Source: JBAXHO01 sp037138855
GTDB taxonomy: Bacteria; Patescibacteriota; Dojkabacteria; B142; OLB20
Length of the DNA: 23,516 bases
Reading direction: 5' to 3'
Assembly: GCA_037138855.1 (NCBI GenBank)
Contig: JBAXHO010000027.1
Location: 1-23,516 of the forward strand
Position numbers and translations under genes: made by a program
Shown here: one piece after another, positions 16,933 through 23,400 of the stretch
Numbering within the stretch: position 1 is the first letter of the stretch
Layout of the letters: each line of letters opens with the position of its first letter
Notes under the pieces: model-generated
The model's input: the letters and a program-made list of their open reading frames with translations, nothing else
Told to the model about the DNA's origin: nothing
Databases searched by the model: none

Positions 16933-17486
16933 GATTTTTTAAATAATTTTAGATAATCCCAATTAGCGAGAACCTGATTCAAATGAGAAATTCTATGTCG
17001 TGGTGTAGCAAGTAATTCCAAAGCCATAGCCATTTTGGGACCACGCCAATCCTGTAAATATTGAGTAAGCACATAACGTTTCAGTAGCTCACGTGCCTCG
17101 TCCAATGATCCAGTTAATTCAATATTTAAATCTGCCAACTCATCAAGATCCAGACATAATTTTTGATCCTGATCAAAAATTGCCCAGTCCGAAACCACAC
17201 CTTCTGGAATATCAAGCTCAGGTTTCAATGCTAATAGTTCAGCAAGTAATAATTTCTTGTTTGTAATTTGCTCAATTACCGGATTCATTAATTGACGCCA
17301 ATTTCTAGCTTTACCACTGATGATTAAAAGTTGAAAAAATTCACTGAACAGCTTCAAATCACCAGCAATTTCAGGTAGTGATTGCTGCTCAATACTTGCT
17401 TGCACAATGGCAAAGGCTACTTTATCCTTCTCCTGATAAAGTGGATAAAAATATTCCTGATTTTTTTGCTTAAATATTTTGTTCAT
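16929..17486 (-). CDS. Unrecognised protein encoded inside the gat operon
   Basis: About 185 residues with the start at 17486 (MNKIFKQKNQEYF). The frame is open to 17534, but that start would overlap gatA by 65 bp, against 17 bp with the inner one; neither has a Shine-Dalgarno. The protein is soluble, mostly helical and rich in Leu, Glu and Asp. Landmarks are 'FSEFFQLLIISGKARNWRQLM' (ends FSEFF and WRQLM, about 47-67) and a basic C-terminus ('TPRHRISHLNQVL', then LKLFKKS). I recognise no family and no catalytic motif. It overlaps gatA upstream and gatB downstream by 4 bp, so it is made together with both subunits. That suggests, but does not prove, a job tied to the amidotransferase, such as assembly, tRNA or synthetase docking, or regulation. 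Confidence 0.8.
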   Translation of the reverse strand: MNKIFKQKNQEYFYPLYQEKDKVAFAIVQASIEQQSLPEIAGDLKLFSEFFQLLIISGKARNWRQLMNPVIEQITNKKLLLAELLALKPELDIPEGVVSDWAIFDQDQKLCLDLDELADLNIELTGSLDEARELLKRYVLTQYLQDWRGPKMAMALELLATPRHRISHLNQVLANWDYLKLFKKS

Positions 17487-18912
17487 ATTGATAGCCAAAA
17501 TTAAATAAGACTTCTTCTTTAAAATGTGGTGCAATCAATTGCATCCCCACTGGTAAATGCTCTTTACTAAAGCCGGCATTGACAGTAAGACCAGGTAAGC
17601 CAGTTGGATTCAAAGTTACAGTAAAGACATCAGCCAACCACATTTGTAAAGGATCGGCAGTATTATCACCAATTTTGAAAGGTAACATTGGCATTGTCGG
17701 TGATAAAATCACATCCACTTCTGTTAAAGCCCGCAGAAAATCTTCTTTTAATAATGCACGTACTTTTTGGGCTTTTTTGTAATACTGATCCTGGTATCCA
17801 GCACTAAGTGCATAAGTTCCCACCATGATTCTTCGTTTTTCTTCAGCACCAAATCCTGTCCCACGACTCTGCATCATCACATCTTTCCAGGTCTCAGCTG
17901 GTACCTGATGTCCGAATCTGATCCCGCTATAACGTGCCAGGTTGGAACTGGCTTCACTAGGAGCGATCACATAATAAGCAGCAATGGCATATTCAGTAAG
18001 TGGTAAAGAAATCTTTTTTACCTGACAACCTAATTTTTCAAATCTGGCAACTGCCTGCATGATCACTTCTTTTACCTCTGCTTCCAAACCTTCACCAAAA
18101 TATTCTTTCGGTAAGCCAATAGTTTTTCCTTTTAAAGGCTTGGCTAAGCTTTCCTGATAATTAGGAACTGCAAAATCAGAGGAAGTGGCATCCAATTCAT
18201 CTTTACCAGCGATAATCTGCATTATCAGAGCTGCATCTTCTACTGTTTTAGCGATCGGACCTACAGTATCAAATGAAGAAGCATAAGCAATGGCACCATA
18301 GCGAGAAACTCTTCCGTAAGTAGGTTTCAATCCAGCCAAACCACAAAATGCAGCTGGACAACGAATTGAGCCACCAGTATCTTCAGCAATTGCAAACAAA
18401 CCACCGCCATAAGCTACAGCCGCTCCAGCACCACCAGAAGATCCACCAGGAACTCTAGATGTATCCAAAGGATTTTTCGTGACCTGGTATCCGGAATTTT
18501 CCGTCGAAGTACCAAAGCCAAAAGGATCACAATTAGTTTTTCCAACCAATACTGCATCAGCAGCTAGTAATTTTTCATAAACTGTAGCATTGTAGGGAGA
18601 AATATAACCCTCAAGCACCTTAGAACCAGCTGTAGCTTGCACCCCTTTGGTATTGTAAACATCTTTCATACTAAATGGGATTCCGGCTAAAGCCCCTAAT
18701 TTCTCTCCTTTTATTCTTTTAGCATCAACTGCTTTAGCTTGGGCTCTAGCAATATCAGCTGTCACAGTAATAAAGGCTTGAATTTCCGGCTCCATTTCCT
18801 TGATCCGTGCCAAGACTGCTTCAGTTAATTCTAAAGCTGAAATTTCTTGACTATTAAGCATTGCTAATGCTTCTTTGACTGTTAGTGCAAATAATTTTTT
18901 AGTGTTTTTCAT
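17470..18912 (-). CDS. gatA: Asp-tRNA(Asn)/Glu-tRNA(Gln) amidotransferase subunit A
   Basis: 480 residues. The glutaminase subunit of GatCAB; it frees ammonia from glutamine (or asparagine) and channels it to GatB. The amidase signature is complete: Lys83 in 'GIPFSMKDVYNT', cis-Ser158 in PGGSSGGAGAAVA, and nucleophile Ser182 in 'DTGGSIRCPAAFCGLAGLKP'. The Ser-cis-Ser-Lys triad is therefore intact. 'PTYGRVSRYG' and 'SSFDTVGPIA' follow as usual, and the C-terminus has 'LPGLTVNAGF' and 'PVGMQLIAP'. The start overlaps the end of gatC by 14 bp and its stop lies inside the next gene, all signs of one operon. Confidence 0.98.
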   Translation of the reverse strand: MKNTKKLFALTVKEALAMLNSQEISALELTEAVLARIKEMEPEIQAFITVTADIARAQAKAVDAKRIKGEKLGALAGIPFSMKDVYNTKGVQATAGSKVLEGYISPYNATVYEKLLAADAVLVGKTNCDPFGFGTSTENSGYQVTKNPLDTSRVPGGSSGGAGAAVAYGGGLFAIAEDTGGSIRCPAAFCGLAGLKPTYGRVSRYGAIAYASSFDTVGPIAKTVEDAALIMQIIAGKDELDATSSDFAVPNYQESLAKPLKGKTIGLPKEYFGEGLEAEVKEVIMQAVARFEKLGCQVKKISLPLTEYAIAAYYVIAPSEASSNLARYSGIRFGHQVPAETWKDVMMQSRGTGFGAEEKRRIMVGTYALSAGYQDQYYKKAQKVRALLKEDFLRALTEVDVILSPTMPMLPFKIGDNTADPLQMWLADVFTVTLNPTGLPGLTVNAGFSKEHLPVGMQLIAPHFKEEVLFNFGYQYEQNI

Positions 18913-19198
18913 TGATCACGCGATTAATTAAGATATAACCGTTTTTATTTTTCGTCTGGGAAACAGCATCAGTCTGAGAAAGTGAAACTCCAGGTACATC
19001 ATCCTTGAAAACATTTTTAGTATCTACCTGGGATTTGAAAACAGCAGCACCGGTTTCCACCGAATTCACCGTAGCGACATATTCCAAAATTGCGGTTAAT
19101 TGTGTAGCAAATTTTTCTTTTTCTCCTGCAGTCAATTGAATTTTAGCAAGTTCTGCCAACTTCTCAATTTCTGCTGTGGTAAGTTTTGGTTGTGACAT
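18899..19198 (-). CDS. gatC: Asp-tRNA(Asn)/Glu-tRNA(Gln) amidotransferase subunit C
   Basis: 99 residues, normal size. GatC wraps around and stabilises the GatA-GatB interface. Family pattern: 'LTTAEIEKLAELAKIQLT' (5-22), then 'ILEYVATVNSVET' (48-60), 'DDVPGVSLSQTDA', and the late 'NGYILINRVI'. First gene of the operon; no Shine-Dalgarno and no clear promoter is seen in the repeat-filled upstream gap. Confidence 0.95.
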   Translation of the reverse strand: MSQPKLTTAEIEKLAELAKIQLTAGEKEKFATQLTAILEYVATVNSVETGAAVFKSQVDTKNVFKDDVPGVSLSQTDAVSQTKNKNGYILINRVINEKH

Positions 19199-19452
19199 GT
19201 TAGGAATAATGTAGCTCGTAGCTAGTAGCTCGTAGTTGGAAATAAAGATAGAAGTTAATAGTTACAAGTTCGAAGATAAAAGTTAAAAGATAAGAGAAAG
19301 AATATAAGAATTTAAGAATCTAGGAATCTAGGAAAACGAAGTTCGAATGACGAATCTCGAATCTCTTTATCTACCAGATACTAGATACCAGCTATTTTTT
19401 TTACGTGATACATGATACTTGATACATAATACTTATTTCATTTTCGCAATCA
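19199..19452. repeat. Dense cluster of short-word repeats upstream of gatC
   Basis: In order: TAGCTCGTAGCTAGTAGCTC (about 19212-19231), AAGAATTTAAGAATCTAGGA words (19307-19333), TTCGAATGACGAATCTCGAA (19342-19361), AGATACTAGATACCAG (about 19377-19392), and GATACATGATACTTGATACA (about 19406-19425). Most word families seen elsewhere in the window meet here. No ORF is convincing. Confidence 0.8.
19340..19362. repeat. 23-bp inverted-repeat copy, right of the gat operon
   Basis: Partner of 15461-15483 in opposite orientation, with two mismatches. Confidence 0.7.
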
Positions 19453-19484
19453 TTGAAGACGACGACGTCTCCCCTATACGATAT

Positions 19485-20129
19485 TCAACCAATCACAATC
19501 CGAAGTTCACTAAGCTTTCCAATCACCTGCCAGGCTTCGCTCTCTAGCTTCGATCCTGGAAACGTGATTCCTCTACCTGTCGCACGAAACATCTCTAGAT
19601 CATTTTCACCATCGCCGATACAAATACATTTCTCAAGCGGGAAATGTAAATCTTCACAAATCCCTTGTAATAATTTTAATTTAATTTCTGCTTCAGAGCC
19701 AGCAATTGTCTGGATTTCTTGCAAATAATCATTTTTATCAAAATGTAACCGATTGGCTGCAGCCCAGTGAGTGATTTTTAATTCTTGAGCGATATGTTCA
19801 ATCAGTAAATCCATCGCTCCAGAAATCAAAATTACCTCAAATCCATTTTGTTGAAAATAACTGACAATTTCCCGTGCTCCAGTTAAATATTGATATTGTA
19901 ATACCACTGCCAAAATTTTTTCTTTACTGGCTTTGCCTGATTTTATATACCTTTCAGCTAATTGCCGTTGCCAGTCTTGATAGGATAATTTTTTCTGCTG
20001 ATACAAACTAAATAACGCTTGATCTTCTTCAAGAGTCATCCCCATTGCCAAATTCAAATTCAACCAGGAATTCTCCTGAATCAAAGTTTGATTGAGATCA
20101 AAGCAAATAAGTTGTTTCGGGGTCAGCAT
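19485..20129 (-). CDS. HAD-superfamily phosphatase, SerB-like, with altered motif I
   Basis: 214 residues. HAD motifs: I 'CFDLNQTLI' (D11, N13), II 'LISGAMD' (S103), III a Lys near 150-152, IV 'IGDGENDLEMF' (GDGEND 172-177). A helical cap lies between I and II (about 20-85), the C1-cap layout of phosphoserine phosphatase and related enzymes (HAD-IB). The second Asp of the usual DxDxT is Asn (codon AAT), which removes the normal general acid/base. All other motifs are kept, so it may be a slow enzyme, a phosphate-binding protein, or act on a different substrate. It follows tRNA-Asn by 84 bp on the same strand and may share its transcript. Confidence 0.85.
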   Translation of the reverse strand: MLTPKQLICFDLNQTLIQENSWLNLNLAMGMTLEEDQALFSLYQQKKLSYQDWQRQLAERYIKSGKASKEKILAVVLQYQYLTGAREIVSYFQQNGFEVILISGAMDLLIEHIAQELKITHWAAANRLHFDKNDYLQEIQTIAGSEAEIKLKLLQGICEDLHFPLEKCICIGDGENDLEMFRATGRGITFPGSKLESEAWQVIGKLSELRIVIG

Positions 20130-20212
20130 GATATTTAAAGCTTGAGCAATAAGAATTGTGAAGAACCTTCTTACATCTTTTTCTGTCCAGTTAACTCATT
20201 TTTTTTTAAAAA

Positions 20213-20285
20213 CTGGTCGGACAGGATTCGAACCTGTAACCCCCTAGTTAACAGCTAGGCGCACTGCCGATTGTGCTACCGACCA
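20213..20285 (-). tRNA. tRNA-Asn (anticodon GTT)
   Basis: 73 nt in full cloverleaf. Acceptor stem TGGTCGG/CCGACCA with T1-A72 and discriminator G73, as in bacterial tRNA-Asn. D stem GCAC/GTGC; anticodon stem CCTAG/CTAGG with loop CTGTTAA, anticodon GTT; T arm ACAGG TTCGAAT CCTGT. CCA is not encoded. A nine-T run abuts (and includes) its first base. In cells with GatCAB this tRNA can be charged with Asp and then amidated. Confidence 0.96.
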
Positions 20286-20309
20286 AAAAAAAATCTCCCT
20301 CTCTGGAGA
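20285..20309 (-). terminator. Terminator-like hairpin abutting tRNA-Asn
   Basis: On the minus strand TCTCC (20309-20305), a 6-nt loop, GGAGA (20298-20294), then nine T's (20293-20285) that run into the tRNA 5' end. Its left arm can instead pair with the hairpin before it. Confidence 0.6.
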
Positions 20310-20331
20310 CTTGTGTTTGATCAATTTAACC

Positions 20332-20351
20332 AAAAAAGTCTCCTTAGGAGA
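20332..20351 (-). terminator. First terminator-like hairpin of the tRNA-Asn leader
   Basis: Minus strand: TCTCC, loop TAA, GGAGA, one C, then six T's. It may end the phosphatase gene transcript 156 bp upstream, or act in the tRNA leader. GGAGACTT here is the exact reverse complement of AAGTCTCC in the next hairpin (20305-20312). Confidence 0.6.
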
Positions 20352-20397
20352 TATTATTTTGATTATTATTATTTGAGTTCGAATTGATCATGTTTGT

Positions 20398-20427
20398 ATT
20401 AAACCATAGAAACAGAAATAATGTCAA
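20398..20427 (-). promoter_or_regulatory. Candidate promoter of tRNA-Asn
   Basis: TTGACA (20427-20422), an 18-bp spacer, TTTAAT (20403-20398) on the minus strand. Start expected near 20391, giving a leader of about 105 nt containing both hairpins. Confidence 0.55.
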
Positions 20428-20506
20428 TGAAAAAAGTGGTTGATAGCTAATAGCTCGTAGCTTTTCTTTATGCGCGGTAATGCTTATATTTTCACAATTG
20501 ATCACT

Positions 20507-21148
20507 CTATTTTTTCAAAAAAGGCACATCTAAAAGTTCTGCCATGTTTGTAAGATAATAGTCAGCCAGAAGTTGGACCTTTTCTCGCACAATTACCCCA
20601 CCAAATCCGACAAAATAATCTACCACATTCTTTGTCTCGGCATCACTCATGCTATCGCCAATCATCACCAATTTTTCCTCAGGATACTTATTTCTCACGG
20701 CTGTAATAATTTCTGATTTACCAGTACTGCTCGCTAGCGGTTGTTCTGCTGCAAAGCCAAGATAATTGCCGGCTTTATCGTGTTGTGCCTGATTGGCAAA
20801 AACAAAGTCACGCGAGATTGCCAAGCGATCAGCCAAAGGTAAAACAGCATCGAGAAAATTCCCGGTCACAATCCCAAGCTGATGACCTTGCTGCTTTAAT
20901 TCAGAAATTACTGCTGTGAGTCCGGAAACAAGATTTTTTTGGTATTCTACAGCTAAAAGCTTGAAATCAGCTTTTGTCGGAGCAATTAAATTAATCTTAT
21001 AAGCAAAAATCTCCTCCAGCAAAGCTTCACCGTTCATTGACTTTGTGGTCAAAGCCTTAACTTCCTGCCCCACACCATTTCTCTCAGCCAGCCAGTCTAG
21101 ACCTTCGAAGGTGACAAGTGTCGAATCCACGTCAAAAAAGATTATCAT
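20507..21148 (-). CDS. Phosphoserine-phosphatase-like HAD enzyme
   Basis: 213 residues, the SerB size and pattern. Motif I 'IFFDVDSTLV' (D6, D8) with the DxDST form typical of phosphoserine phosphatase; then 'EGLDWLAERNG' with Glu15 and the 'TTKSMNGE' stretch, where SerB enzymes hold the substrate; motif II VTGNF (T95, where SerB usually has Ser), Lys144 in 'TGKSEII', and motif IV 'IGDSMSDAE' (164-172). Expected reaction: O-phosphoserine to serine plus phosphate. All catalytic residues are present. The usual Arg of SerB ('R' after the M-x-G motif) is not obvious, so another phospho-substrate is possible. Its ATG overlaps the stop of the ParB-like gene by 4 bp, so the two are coupled. Confidence 0.85.
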   Translation of the reverse strand: MIIFFDVDSTLVTFEGLDWLAERNGVGQEVKALTTKSMNGEALLEEIFAYKINLIAPTKADFKLLAVEYQKNLVSGLTAVISELKQQGHQLGIVTGNFLDAVLPLADRLAISRDFVFANQAQHDKAGNYLGFAAEQPLASSTGKSEIITAVRNKYPEEKLVMIGDSMSDAETKNVVDYFVGFGGVIVREKVQLLADYYLTNMAELLDVPFLKK

Positions 21149-22752
21149 GGTTCTTGAGTTTGAGAAATAAGCTCTTCTGGCAAAGGCACAACTGAGATCT
21201 TCACATTGGCACCCTTCACTCTGCCATGTGATTGGAGTTTAGAACCAAAAGCATATAAAAACTTATTCTGGTTAACGCTATATTGTGATTGTGGTTGCAA
21301 AACATGTAACTTATTTTGTGTAGAACCACTGACATCTACCGTGAGGTAATTGGACTCCTGGACAAGCAAGGCAGCAATTTTAGCATTGGCAATCTTGGTA
21401 ATAAAATCATGGTCCTTTTCAATTCTCTCTTGTAAAACAGCATTCTTTGCTAATTCCTTTGCTGAATAAAATAAATCCCGCTCCCATTCCACATCTAAAT
21501 TATATTTTTCTTTAAACTTTACTAACTCCTGTTTGTTCTGCAGACGAGTAAAATCATAATCAACTTCAGCCAAAAATTTCATTAGCATTACTGCTGTAAC
21601 CCGGTTATTACCATCAAGAATGCCAAGTATAGGTTTCTTGGCATCAGGAGCTTGCATGTAAGAAACTGTGATTGGAGTAGTTACAACTGCTTGATATTCT
21701 TCATAATCATCCAACAGTTCCTGTAAGGTAGATTTTTCGCCTTCTTGTACTTCCCCGGCAACTCGTTTAGGATTTGCCATCTCGCCTCGAGGTAAAGTAG
21801 TGATATCCACATGCATAATTGGTAATTCATGGACTGAATCTACCAAGAGCGAAGTAATTTCATCGTTTGCTACAGCGGGAAGCGCCAAAAACGAAGACTC
21901 CAGTGCCAATTGTGCTACAAGAACTTTGAGCTGAGCAGGATCGAGATTATTCAAATTATCACCAAACTCAATTTTTAGCGAAGCCAATAACTCAGTAAAT
22001 TTCGCAGCTTGTAAATCCAAATTAAAATCTACAATAGTAAGTGGATCTTTCAACCTCCCATAAAGACTTAAGAAACTTTTTACATTAGCTGTGTTTCCCC
22101 CCGCAATTTCATTACTAATTTGTGTCACTGCTTGTTCCCAAAGTTTAATACTTTGCTGCTGCATTACTTCACTTGTTTTGTATTGAGCAGGTTTAACTAC
22201 AAATGCCCCCGGAATATCACCTCCATTATCTACATCCTTTTGAGAACTGGAAATTCCGATCAAACTATGTAACTCCTGAGCTGCAATTAATTTCAGTGTT
22301 TCATAATTCTTACCCCTTTCTTCAAGCAAATTAGAACCTTCGGGAATCTTATCTGCTAAAAAATTCTGAAAAGAAACCGGTAATGCTCTTTCCTGAAAAT
22401 GATTTAGGACAAATTGAAGCGCTTGATATTCCGTTTCCGGATCTTGATAATTTTGCCAAACTGATTCCGGAAAGCCGAAATGCTGGATCAACTCAGCATT
22501 GGGGAAATGAACTCGTGGTCGTTCAAGAGCATCTGGAGTATTCCAATTTAAAGTAAACCACTTAATACGTTCGAGTGCACTGGCTTGTAAAGCCGCTCGT
22601 AGATCAGGTTCAACTAAATTCTGTGCTTCTCTTCTTTGAAAAGAATCCGGAGATTTAATAGTGCCAAATTCTTTACCAAATTCTGGTACACCATGATCGC
22701 TAGTACCATTTGTGTCTAGTGAATAAATCGTTACTTCCATAATATTTCTCAT
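21145..22752 (-). CDS. Large protein with a ParB/sulfiredoxin-like segment
   Basis: 535 residues from the start at 22752. Residues about 307-396 resemble the ParB/Srx fold: 'HELPIMHVDITTLPRG', then 'LQELLDDYEEY', 'TTPITVSYM', and the hallmark 'GILDGNNRVTAVMLMKFL' with DGNNR at 380-384 (ParB-like proteins have DGxHR). This fold occurs in DNA-partition nucleases, sulfiredoxin and the archaeal free-serine kinase SerK. The N-terminal 300 residues are helical and unlike anything I know; no HTH of a chromosomal ParB follows, so it is not a partition ParB. Start: the frame is open to 22794, but ATG 22752 has GGGAGG eight T's upstream, one of very few good Shine-Dalgarno sites here. Stop TGA overlaps the phosphatase gene. 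Function unknown. Confidence 0.75.
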   Translation of the reverse strand: MRNIMEVTIYSLDTNGTSDHGVPEFGKEFGTIKSPDSFQRREAQNLVEPDLRAALQASALERIKWFTLNWNTPDALERPRVHFPNAELIQHFGFPESVWQNYQDPETEYQALQFVLNHFQERALPVSFQNFLADKIPEGSNLLEERGKNYETLKLIAAQELHSLIGISSSQKDVDNGGDIPGAFVVKPAQYKTSEVMQQQSIKLWEQAVTQISNEIAGGNTANVKSFLSLYGRLKDPLTIVDFNLDLQAAKFTELLASLKIEFGDNLNNLDPAQLKVLVAQLALESSFLALPAVANDEITSLLVDSVHELPIMHVDITTLPRGEMANPKRVAGEVQEGEKSTLQELLDDYEEYQAVVTTPITVSYMQAPDAKKPILGILDGNNRVTAVMLMKFLAEVDYDFTRLQNKQELVKFKEKYNLDVEWERDLFYSAKELAKNAVLQERIEKDHDFITKIANAKIAALLVQESNYLTVDVSGSTQNKLHVLQPQSQYSVNQNKFLYAFGSKLQSHGRVKGANVKISVVPLPEELISQTQEP

Positions 22753-22777
22753 AAAAAAAACCTCCCAATTTGGGAGG
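22753..22777 (-). terminator. Terminator hairpin that also holds the Shine-Dalgarno
   Basis: Minus strand: CCTCCCA, loop, TGGGAGG (7-bp perfect stem, 22777-22761), then eight T's ending at the ATG. The 3' arm GGGAGG is at ideal distance to serve as ribosome binding site for the ParB-like gene, so folding would both stop transcription and hide the site. Confidence 0.75.
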
Positions 22778-22811
22778 CTATAAGTTAATTGCAATTACTA
22801 AACAATCACTA

Positions 22812-22831
22812 CCTCCCCAAATTAGGGTTGG
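22812..22831 (-). promoter_or_regulatory. Candidate antiterminator segment
   Basis: Minus strand AATTTGGGGAGG (22823-22812) can pair with CCTCCCAAATT of the terminator (22777-22767) over 11 bp with one bulged G, which would prevent the hairpin. An upstream CCAACCC could pair weakly with its GGGG. Confidence 0.55.
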
Positions 22832-22889
22832 AAATAATCATAGTAATAATAAAGGTATTTTGCATTAATGTGTTAAAACGATGAAGGGT

Positions 22890-22918
22890 ATATTAGGGCA
22901 ATATTATAAAATTGTCAA
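22890..22918 (-). promoter_or_regulatory. Promoter of the ParB-like/phosphatase operon
   Basis: TTGACA (22918-22913), a 17-bp spacer, TAATAT (22895-22890) on the minus strand. Start near 22883 gives a leader of about 130 nt ahead of the ATG at 22752. Confidence 0.6.
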
Positions 22919-22953
22919 GCTTGAAAACTTAAGAAAATTACCAAAATGAAACT

Positions 22954-23394
22954 TTAATTCATATCAATCAACTGCCGGCACTGCTCTTTCAGAAAACCAG
23001 CCTGATACCAGAATTTATGAGGGGATATCGCAATGAAACCAGTAATATCAGTTAAATCAATAATCCGCGATACCGGATAAGTTTCTTTCATCGTCAGACC
23101 AAAAACAATCCCGGCAATTTTCGCATATGACATGGCTGCCAGGCACATGATACAAGGTTCTGTAGTGCAGTATGCTACACATTCCGGCAACTTTTTATTA
23201 GCAGCTTTCTCACCAGCCTGACGAATTGCCAAAATTTCTGCATGGGCTGTAGCATCATGATTCTCATGTTGCAGATTATATGTTTCTGCCAGAACGTGAT
23301 CATTTTTTACAATCACCACACCACAACCGGTGGTTTCCTTGGAATGCTTAGCAGCGGCAATCGCCTGGAGCATGAATTTTTCTTGTGGTAACAT
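22954..23394 (-). CDS. Zinc-dependent nucleoside/tRNA deaminase (TadA/GuaD-like)
   Basis: 146 residues of the cytidine deaminase superfamily. Zinc site: HAE (H51, E53 as proton shuttle) in 'DATAHAEILAIRQA' and 'TTEPCIMCLAA' (C81, C84). 'CGVVIVKNDHVLAETYN' is the usual first beta hairpin. Candidates are the tRNA-adenosine deaminase TadA, which makes inosine at the wobble base of tRNA-Arg, or a guanine deaminase; the 'AIRQA' and CLAA wording leans slightly to GuaD-like proteins, whereas the size suits both. It is the rightmost gene, on the same strand as the ParB-like gene but separated by 201 bp with that gene's own promoter. Confidence 0.88.
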   Translation of the reverse strand: MLPQEKFMLQAIAAAKHSKETTGCGVVIVKNDHVLAETYNLQHENHDATAHAEILAIRQAGEKAANKKLPECVAYCTTEPCIMCLAAMSYAKIAGIVFGLTMKETYPVSRIIDLTDITGFIAISPHKFWYQAGFLKEQCRQLIDMN

Positions 23395-23400
23395 AATTAT

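Larger units (their letters stand above)
20130..20506. other. Gap holding tRNA-Asn, its leader and promoter
   Basis: Apart from the tRNA and the signals listed separately, it contains a TAGCTAATAGCTCGTAGC repeat at 20444-20461. No protein gene is seen. Confidence 0.7.

Noticed and set aside
19453..19728. Plus-strand 91-residue ORF
   Set aside because: Mostly antisense to the HAD phosphatase gene, which has clear motifs.
20285..20427. T-box riboswitch upstream of tRNA-Asn
   Set aside because: The leader is too short and lacks the conserved T-box sequence; T-boxes normally control amino-acid genes, not tRNAs.
21145..22752. Chromosome partition ParB
   Set aside because: Only the DGNNR segment fits; no ParB helix-turn-helix follows and no ParA gene is adjacent.
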